IMG/VR virus record: IMGVR_UViG_3300018481_000034
Span: 1 to 42,444 of that record
Strand: one strand, 5' to 3'
From: a virus
Length of the DNA: 42,444 nucleotides
Shown: one piece after another, positions 37,584 through 42,444 of the stretch
Layout of the letters: each line of letters starts with the position of its first letter
How positions within the stretch are numbered: position 1 is the stretch's first letter
Made by a program: the position numbers and the translations under genes
The notes under the pieces: generated by a model
Told to the model about the DNA's origin: nothing
The model's input: only the letters and a program-made list of their open reading frames with translations
The model's database searches: none

Positions 37584-39571
37584 TTGTCTCCAATCTTTTC
37601 GACTTCATTTCGATGTCGTCTGAGTTGATTATGTACCGTACCATTTCCTAGTCCTGAAACTTCCATTACCTCTCGAGTACTATGACCTCCCGGCCCTAAT
37701 GACTTCAAAGCTATTAATGCCTTAGCGCCTTTAGTTGATTTGCTTCCATTCGTATGAACCTTACTTCTGATATCTATTACTCTGACTTCTGATTCTTTCT
37801 CGATAGGCATGACTACTTGAGGTTCCCATCGAGTATTATTGAGATTTACTATCTTAAATCCTGGACTAGTACTACTTTTAGACTCTCGCTCTACCCAAAT
37901 TTCTCCACGTTTGCCCCGTTTGAGATATAAACTATCCTCTGCCCAGGCATGGTTTGCCATGGAGCCCAACATCAACTGACCCCCACGTTGAGCATACTTA
38001 GGATCATTCTTACGGAGATGATGAACTACTATGAGAGCCATTTTATGTTTGCGAGCAAGTTGTTTGAGAGGTTTAAAAACTTTCTCAGTCATTTGCTGAG
38101 CTCGAGTCTCCTCAACATCACCTGCCATCATCATCAGTGGATCAAGTATACATAGTCGATACTGACCCTTCTCTAATACCTCATCAAACCAAGATAACCA
38201 AGCCCCATTGCTGATGGTAAAACGATGTCCGATATACGCATCAACAGGTGGGTCCCCAGGGAGCTCCCGAACTGGAGCCCAAAAAATTTGGCCGTTTTCA
38301 GTTATAATCTTGTCTAACATCTTTGAGGGATAGATTTTGTCGAGGCGTTGCTTCACTGTTGGAGGTGGATCTTCTTCTTGAATCCATAGTACTGGACCAG
38401 GGTTTAAAACATCAAAGTAATCGAGGAAAGGTACACCGGTTGCAACTGAGATTGCCAGATCTAGGGAACAAAAACTCTTGTAAGACTTGGGTTCTCCAGC
38501 AATGAATCCACATGCTCCCTCAGAAAGAATATCCTTGACCAACCATGTAGGAGGTTTGACTGAACGCATCTGGGCAAAAAGATTTGAGGGATAGATGAGT
38601 CGTTGTTCTTCATCCTTCTCATAGGTTTCAACTATCCTATCGCCCTCTTCAGTGCGTTGTGCTAGAGCTTTAGCAGTCTCAGTACTGAGTCGTTTGTATT
38701 CATCTGCCCGTCCAACATATTTATTCCACACTGAATGTTTGACGAGAGCAATAATCTCGTTAAAGAGTACACCAGCATCAGCTAGTTCACGTTCAACTTC
38801 CCAGAGAACCTCGCTACGATCACCCGAGTATTGCTTAGCTGTAAGAAATTCCTTAGCTCTTCTGGAAACTCCAAACTCAACCTTATCATTCCATACCTTG
38901 TGTCGATCAACCCTCTCAACCTCCTCCTCGAGCAAGTCAGAGATGATGGAGACATCAGGTACATTAGGTAGTTCATTGAAGTCATCTACCAGATATAATC
39001 TGCCAGCGGACCAGAGTAATTTGCCAGTAGGTGCCTTACCGAACTGCTGAATATACTCGGGCTTATGATTCTTCCACCCTGGTATTCTAAGTAATTGTGT
39101 GGTATCCCAGCCGCCCAGATCTGCACCTAAGTAATAGGTCAGACATTGGTTCTCACGTCCAGGCCATGATGCCCCTTGAATACCCCCCGATACAATCCAC
39201 AAAGCCTGATATCTTCCAGGCGAGGTTTCCCATGCAATAGTGGGACGATAATCTTTGTCGATCTTACTAGGATCTACTCCATCGAGGTCAGCCCATAACG
39301 CATGCTCATCCATTGCTTGATCTAAACGTCGTCGAGGGGTTTCGAAGAGGGAGGGGCACCAGTAGAGATCATCGTTTTCATGGGCAGCAAGGTGAGTGAG
39401 AATCTTGGCTTTATCTTTGGGCCACTTGAAAGCTGGACCCTCACGATAACTCTGGATTCGTTCGGTCTTATCTACTGCAGTGCCTGATATCCAGGGAAAG
39501 AAACAAAACCCTGATTGATTCCCCCAAGCCCGTGAGACGACCTTTAACATATCCTCGTAACTGCTCACCAT
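37547..39571 (-). CDS. Primase-polymerase and RepA-type AAA ATPase fusion
   Basis: 674 residues from MVSSYEDMLKVVSRAWG. Residues about 1-300 look like a primase-polymerase: LWADLDGVDPSK (Asp-x-Asp, about 95), ETSPGRYQALWIVSG, and TTQLLRIPGWKNHKP. Residues about 340-590 are a RecA/RepA-like ATPase: Walker A AGEPKSYKS (about 357), Walker B LCILDPL (about 475), ALIVVHHLRK. The last 60 residues form a helix-turn-helix (HSTREVMEVSGLGNGTVHNQ). It likely initiates and drives phage replication. A longer frame from 39628 is possible. It has no other replication genes beside it in the window, apart from small neighbours. Confidence 0.8.
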   Translation of the reverse strand: MVSSYEDMLKVVSRAWGNQSGFCFFPWISGTAVDKTERIQSYREGPAFKWPKDKAKILTHLAAHENDDLYWCPSLFETPRRRLDQAMDEHALWADLDGVDPSKIDKDYRPTIAWETSPGRYQALWIVSGGIQGASWPGRENQCLTYYLGADLGGWDTTQLLRIPGWKNHKPEYIQQFGKAPTGKLLWSAGRLYLVDDFNELPNVPDVSIISDLLEEEVERVDRHKVWNDKVEFGVSRRAKEFLTAKQYSGDRSEVLWEVERELADAGVLFNEIIALVKHSVWNKYVGRADEYKRLSTETAKALAQRTEEGDRIVETYEKDEEQRLIYPSNLFAQMRSVKPPTWLVKDILSEGACGFIAGEPKSYKSFCSLDLAISVATGVPFLDYFDVLNPGPVLWIQEEDPPPTVKQRLDKIYPSKMLDKIITENGQIFWAPVRELPGDPPVDAYIGHRFTISNGAWLSWFDEVLEKGQYRLCILDPLMMMAGDVEETRAQQMTEKVFKPLKQLARKHKMALIVVHHLRKNDPKYAQRGGQLMLGSMANHAWAEDSLYLKRGKRGEIWVERESKSSTSPGFKIVNLNNTRWEPQVVMPIEKESEVRVIDIRSKVHTNGSKSTKGAKALIALKSLGPGGHSTREVMEVSGLGNGTVHNQLRRHRNEVEKIGDKWQMKLNGSGPH

Positions 39572-39785
39572 TTTCGATCCCTTCAACCGGTTCGGTCGGT
39601 TTAGCATTGTAATCATATCGCAATCCAACGGGGGCAGTCAAATGACCCGTTCCTTCTAATTCTTTACTGAGTCTTTGTAGTCGATCCGCAACTAGATGGC
39701 TGATTACTGCGCCATGGGTAGGACCAAACTTTTCTAGATCAGCTGCAGCTCCATCAATGATCTGCTTAGCTGTCCATATATCCAC
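39468..39785 (-). CDS. Small protein before the replication gene
   Basis: 105 residues starting with GTG (AAAGGAA 8 bases upstream). Helical: DIWTAKQIIDGAAADLEKFG, VADRLQRLSKELEGTGHL, ending RVLFLSLDIRHCSR. It overlaps the replication gene by about 100 bases. Function unknown; a loader or partner is conceivable. Confidence 0.5.
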   Translation of the reverse strand: MDIWTAKQIIDGAAADLEKFGPTHGAVISHLVADRLQRLSKELEGTGHLTAPVGLRYDYNAKPTEPVEGIENGEQLRGYVKGRLTGLGESIRVLFLSLDIRHCSR

Positions 39786-39827
39786 TGGGATTCCTTTCGG
39801 GGAAGTAATGTCTATCTACACAGGGGA

Positions 39828-39859
39828 AGAGCAGGGGAAATGGTGAAAACCCCTGCTCT
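39828..39859 (-). terminator. Strong hairpin in the leader between promoter and gene
   Basis: AGAGCAGGGG (39828-39837) pairs with CCCCTGCTCT (39850-39859), 10 bp. It lies between the promoter at 39883-39911 and the gene starting at 39785, so it may act as an attenuator or stabilise the 5' end. Confidence 0.55.
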
Positions 39860-39882
39860 CCGCCTGCCTTGTTGCCTTAGCT

Positions 39883-39911
39883 ATTGTATCAGTTTCCGCG
39901 CTTCGCGTCAA
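39883..39911 (-). promoter_or_regulatory. Promoter of the replication operon
   Basis: On the minus strand TTGACG, 17 bp, TACAAT with CTGA directly upstream (extended -10). It overlaps the end of the gene at 39889-40119. Confidence 0.7.
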
Positions 39912-40119
39912 CCAATTTCTTCTCGTACTCAGTTACCTTGCCCGACCAATATGCTTCCTCGTTGGTTCGAACTTCGTGTTCAAACTGAGTGCACCAGGTT
40001 GAATCCCCTCTATCAGTTTTGCCTCTGGAGTTAGACCCGAGATAGAAAGGCTGTCGCCTGACATGTTGGAGCATGTCAGACGCAACCTGCAGCATAATTG
40101 TTGCAACTACTGGAGTCAT
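39889..40119 (-). CDS. Hypothetical small protein
   Basis: 76 residues. ATG is in TGATG, overlapping the previous stop. Contains ASDMLQHVRRQPFYLGSNSR and a basic-acidic helical end (YWSGKVTEYEKKLVDAKRGN). Unknown. Confidence 0.5.
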   Translation of the reverse strand: MTPVVATIMLQVASDMLQHVRRQPFYLGSNSRGKTDRGDSTWCTQFEHEVRTNEEAYWSGKVTEYEKKLVDAKRGN

Positions 40120-40478
40120 CAGATCTCGATCTCTTCGAGGTCGTCGATCTCCAATGCCTCGTCCTCCAGGAGTTCATCGAAGTCATCCGCGTCGATCACG
40201 TCGGCCTTGATGACCTTCTCAACTGAGGGCTTCGGCTTGTTGAATGCCTCGAACCCCTTGCGAAGTTCCTCGACCTCGTCGATGCCGATTGCCCAGCGAT
40301 TGCCCTGTCCAACTTTGCCCCGCTGCGAGCGGAGGAATTTGCGAAAGGTGCGCCCGTCGGTTCCGAGCATGGTTGCAACTGCCTTTGCCGAGAGAACCTC
40401 GACCGTGTCCTCTTCGACCTCGTCGATTTCCTCATCGACCTCGTCTTCGAGAACCTTCTTAACCTTGTCCTTTGCCAT
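40119..40478 (-). CDS. Helix-turn-helix DNA-binding protein with acidic tails
   Basis: 119 residues: an acidic N-terminus (VEEDTVEVLSAK), then SAKAVATMLGTDGRTFRKFL and SQRGKVGQGNRWAI, a HTH with the Gly-Gln-Gly-Asn-Arg-Trp turn known in actinophage DNA-binding proteins, and a very acidic end (ADDFDELLEDEALEIDDL). Paralogue-like to 25637-25858. First gene after a consensus promoter; likely a regulator or DNA-bridging protein. Confidence 0.65.
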   Translation of the reverse strand: MAKDKVKKVLEDEVDEEIDEVEEDTVEVLSAKAVATMLGTDGRTFRKFLRSQRGKVGQGNRWAIGIDEVEELRKGFEAFNKPKPSVEKVIKADVIDADDFDELLEDEALEIDDLEEIEI

Positions 40479-40525
40479 TTCCCTGATTCCTTTCGTTGGG
40501 GCGTTTCCCCTTTATCAATAAATCT

Positions 40526-40554
40526 ATTGTATCAGAACTCGAGAACTTTGTCAA
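40526..40554 (-). promoter_or_regulatory. Consensus promoter of the HTH gene
   Basis: On the minus strand TTGACA, 17 bp, TACAAT with CTGA before the -10. AAAGGA lies near the ATG at 40478. Confidence 0.8.
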
Positions 40555-40672
40555 CCACTAATTGTCCCCCCGGACCAATCGAGGCCAGATCCCTCGCGTG
40601 CATATAAAAATGCAGGGGAGGTCCTAGTTAGTCTCATGAGTCCACCCATTCCATGTTCTCGGCACTTTCTGG
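40555..40672. other. Intergenic stretch with GGTCCTAGTTAGTC copy
   Basis: GGTCCTAGTTAGTC at 40620-40633 matches motifs at 26341 and 27013-27069. A TGCAT/ATGCA hairpin lies next to it (about 40598-40613). No gene seen. Confidence 0.5.
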
Positions 40673-41176
40673 TCACTTTCTAGAACCTCTGGCGGTTTCC
40701 TTAGCAGCCAGCTCTCGATCATAGTAACTGGGAGGCAGGTTAGACTCATACTTTTTCTGGAAATTCTTCCGCGCTCCACAGATTATGCATCTGGATGCGA
40801 CAGGGTCACTGAGATGTGTAAGGGCGTGGTGCCTTGTGAACGTTCCATAAAGTGTAGGGCGTCGGCAATATCCACACCATCTATAACCTGCAGGAGTTGG
40901 CCAGTAGTACTTCTTATCTCGATAGCGTATAACTGGCGGTCGAAACTCGTGTCCTTTGCTATAGAGCACCAGGTCTTCATAGTCATGCATCCTCTTTGCT
41001 ATCCAATTATATGCCTGACTGTACTTAACGAAGTCAGACTTGGTCTTGGTCCAACCTTTATCAGTGTGGACCCACACTCGCCAGGGATATGTTCCTACTA
41101 CAGACTCGGTTGGTATTTTACCATACCATGCCTTGTAAATAGGGTCCTTTAACAAGTCCTTAAGCGTTAGAATCAT
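40673..41176 (-). CDS. Two-zinc-site protein (actinophage family)
   Basis: 167 residues. RWCGYCRRPTLYGTFTRHHA and SRCIICGARKN form a CxxC...H...CxxC zinc domain, a pattern I associate with conserved actinophage early proteins; the N-terminus is a beta part (YPWRVWVHTDKGWTKTKSDF). The ATG overlaps the previous stop by 4 bases. Role unknown, probably nucleic-acid binding. Confidence 0.6.
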   Translation of the reverse strand: MILTLKDLLKDPIYKAWYGKIPTESVVGTYPWRVWVHTDKGWTKTKSDFVKYSQAYNWIAKRMHDYEDLVLYSKGHEFRPPVIRYRDKKYYWPTPAGYRWCGYCRRPTLYGTFTRHHALTHLSDPVASRCIICGARKNFQKKYESNLPPSYYDRELAAKETARGSRK

Positions 41177-41310
41177 CGCTTGACTCTGAAGGTGCTACCG
41201 CAGAATAGACATCGAAGATAGCCCCGGTCATATGCAGGGCCTATCAAAAGCTTCTGAGCCTTACACTTCGGGCACCTCTTTTTGAGGATTCCCTTCTTCA
41301 AGCCTCTCAA
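41173..41310 (-). CDS. 45-residue zinc ribbon protein
   Basis: Starts with TTG (AGGAGG about 9 bases upstream; a second TTG three codons on). CPKCKAQKLLIGPAYDRGYL, then RCLFCGSTF: a clear zinc ribbon. The stop overlaps the next start by 4 bases, but the start lies inside the membrane protein gene by 50 bases. Small yet convincing. Confidence 0.55.
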   Translation of the reverse strand: MRGLKKGILKKRCPKCKAQKLLIGPAYDRGYLRCLFCGSTFRVKR

Positions 41311-41530
41311 CTTCCATCTCCTCCTGTTTTACTTCTACCTTGGTCGCTTGCCAGCTCGACCAATGGCCCGCAACGTTCGCATATATAGATACGAAAACGA
41401 GGAATGGTATGGAGTTTTTCCAGTACACCACACCTGGCACAGCGAGCCCTAACCATAGGACAGTCAACCATCCATGAACCTTTCTCTGTGTGGTAGCTTC
41501 TTGGCACCACGCTAGGAAGGATCGGCTCAA
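41261..41530 (-). CDS. Small two-helix membrane protein (actinophage family)
   Basis: 89 residues from a TTG whose TTGA overlaps the stop of the basic protein gene. TQRKVHGWLTVLWLGLAVPG and SIPFLVFVSIYANVAGHWSS are two membrane segments followed by WQATKVEVKQEE. The spacing of HGW, GHWS and WQA matches an actinophage membrane protein family I recognise, of unknown role. An 87-residue alternative frame on the same DNA also looks protein-like (see findings). Confidence 0.65.
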   Translation of the reverse strand: MSRSFLAWCQEATTQRKVHGWLTVLWLGLAVPGVVYWKNSIPFLVFVSIYANVAGHWSSWQATKVEVKQEEMEVERLEEGNPQKEVPEV

Positions 41531-41649
41531 CGCCTTCTGCGTCTTTTACCACGCTTGGTGAAGGTTCCATACTTGTGAGCCCATCTCCTTGCTATTCTAG
41601 GATGTCGAGCGAACATAAACTTCTGTTGTTTGTAGGATTTGAACGGCAT
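41527..41649 (-). CDS. 40-residue basic protein (MPFKS family)
   Basis: MPFKSYKQQKFMFARHPRIA, then RRWAHKYGTF and a run of Arg/Lys at the end. Small proteins beginning MPFKS...Q..YM.A.HP.IA.RW..KYG are widespread in phages; the function is unknown, DNA or RNA binding is likely. GGTGAG lies 2 bases upstream. Confidence 0.7.
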   Translation of the reverse strand: MPFKSYKQQKFMFARHPRIARRWAHKYGTFTKRGKRRRRR

Positions 41650-41690
41650 GTCTCACCGAGCTTTTTTTATAAGATCAGCGGTGCTGAAGA

Positions 41691-42125
41691 TCATTCATCC
41701 TCATCCTCATCGTCGTCGATGAAATCATCCTCGTCGAGATCCCTCAGCGATCCGGTATCTTCATCCAACTTCTCGATGTGAACGAGTGGGATAACAAACT
41801 TCTTGCTTTGCTTGGTCTTGGTAGGGCGCCCTGCATGCCCTTGGGGAAGTTCATCGAGTTGGACTACTGCCGAATCGCCCTGAACTTTGACGATGTGCCC
41901 GGTCATTCCATCGAGATACTTTGGCTTGATGCCATTCGTCAGAATGACCTTGTCCATTGCCTCGAGATTCACTGCCAGGCGTCGTGCCTTGCGTCGAATC
42001 ACTACTTCCCGTCTCATGTTGATCGTCTTCACGATCTCATTGAGCCCTTCATCGTAGGTCCCATCATCAATCTCATCGCAGAGGATGATCCAGTCCCTTT
42101 CTCTTGGTAACTTTGTCATTGTCAT
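41691..42125 (-). CDS. Protein with KOW-like middle and acidic C-terminal tail
   Basis: 144 residues. MTMTKLPRERDWIILCDEID and a basic helix (MRREVVIRRKARRLAVNLEA), then DGMTGHIVKVQGDSAVVQLD, a KOW/SH3-like strand set, and a tail of about 25 Asp/Glu. Such a basic core plus acid tail is typical of nucleic-acid-binding phage regulators. Promoter at 42161-42189, AAAGGA before the ATG. Confidence 0.55.
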   Translation of the reverse strand: MTMTKLPRERDWIILCDEIDDGTYDEGLNEIVKTINMRREVVIRRKARRLAVNLEAMDKVILTNGIKPKYLDGMTGHIVKVQGDSAVVQLDELPQGHAGRPTKTKQSKKFVIPLVHIEKLDEDTGSLRDLDEDDFIDDDEDEDE

Positions 42126-42160
42126 TGTTCAATTCCTTTCGTGATTTATTGATTAATGAC

Positions 42161-42189
42161 ATTGTATATCATCTCATCAACCAAGTCAA
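42161..42189 (-). promoter_or_regulatory. Consensus promoter at the right end
   Basis: On the minus strand TTGACT, 17 bp, TACAAT. It drives the gene at 41691-42125. Confidence 0.75.
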
Positions 42190-42411
42190 TCACATTATGT
42201 CCAGGTATTCTCTTCTCTCCTCCGAATAATCAGTAAGCTCAGAACAAAGATGCACTATCCCATTCTTGACATAGATTTGATCGAGGGATATAACCTCAAC
42301 ATCATCACCCTCATCCCAATCTGCAGTCCAATTTTCCAGATCCCGCTTCATACTATCTCGCGGATGCTTGACAATCGTGACAAGTACTGGCGCATCCGGA
42401 GGCGACGACAT
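42190..42411 (-). CDS. Small protein near the right window edge
   Basis: 73 residues from MSSPPDAPVLVTIVKHPRDS (GAGGGG a few bases upstream). Beta-alpha-beta pattern with ENWTADWDEGDDVEVISLDQ. Unknown; the pattern resembles small phage proteins of regulatory type. In-frame TTG codons upstream are less likely starts. Confidence 0.5.
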   Translation of the reverse strand: MSSPPDAPVLVTIVKHPRDSMKRDLENWTADWDEGDDVEVISLDQIYVKNGIVHLCSELTDYSEERREYLDIM

Positions 42412-42444
42412 CAACCCCTCAATCAATTACTCAACAGTATCTAC

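Noticed and set aside
1-42444. Lysogeny module (integrase, attP, immunity repressor)
   Set aside because: No recombinase or repressor pattern seen; absence in a partial genome does not prove a lytic lifestyle.

Overview
The window is a piece of a tailed double-stranded DNA phage (siphovirus-type virion module), with nearly every gene on the minus strand. No integrase, repressor, tRNA or bacterial housekeeping gene was seen. The likely host is an actinobacterium. This rests on a cell-wall hydrolase with a resuscitation-promoting-factor (Rpf) domain and on several small zinc-binding and membrane proteins that resemble families I know from actinophages. The moderate GC content would fit a freshwater or environmental actinobacterium, but that is inference. 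All promoters I can find are sigma70-like (TTGACA, 17-18 bp, TATAAT).

Read in the direction of transcription (high to low coordinates), 42.4-37.2 kb is an early/replication region. It holds small DNA-binding and zinc proteins, a 40-residue basic protein, a membrane protein and a primase-polymerase/RepA-type ATPase fusion. From 37.3 to 34.1 kb lies a cell-surface attack cassette: Rpf muralytic protein, clan-A glycoside hydrolase and a beta-helix protein. The last two share an N-terminal helical tag. From 34.1 to 27.3 kb come about 18 very small, mostly unknown genes in overlapping operons, each operon with its own promoter. Four of these genes are shorter than 60 codons.

The 27.3-25.4 kb stretch is the regulatory hub. 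It contains three to four 23-bp iterons, a palindrome-rich leader, a strong double promoter with a two-gene plus-strand mini-operon ending in a textbook terminator, and repeated GGTCCTAGTTAGAC-like motifs. An endonuclease VII-like HNH gene follows, then a striking 200-nt structured non-coding element (17-bp closing helix, four internal hairpins), then a holin-like gene.

From 23.9 to 0 kb is the virion module: a 22-residue hydrophobic peptide, an 877-residue protein whose N-terminus is a second copy of the tail-tube protein fused to carbohydrate-binding, PKD and beta-helix domains, a putative small terminase, a JAMM peptidase, eight fibre/appendage genes including a 1569-residue protein with about 41 copies of a 14-residue Trp repeat, large terminase, portal, scaffold, decoration, major capsid, connectors, major tail tube, two tail chaperones and the start of the tape measure. 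The unusual points are the fibre block between the two terminase genes, the tail-tube paralogue used as an apparent anchor for an adhesin, and the reuse of modules (beta-helix, N-terminal tag, AWGGL linker) among surface proteins.
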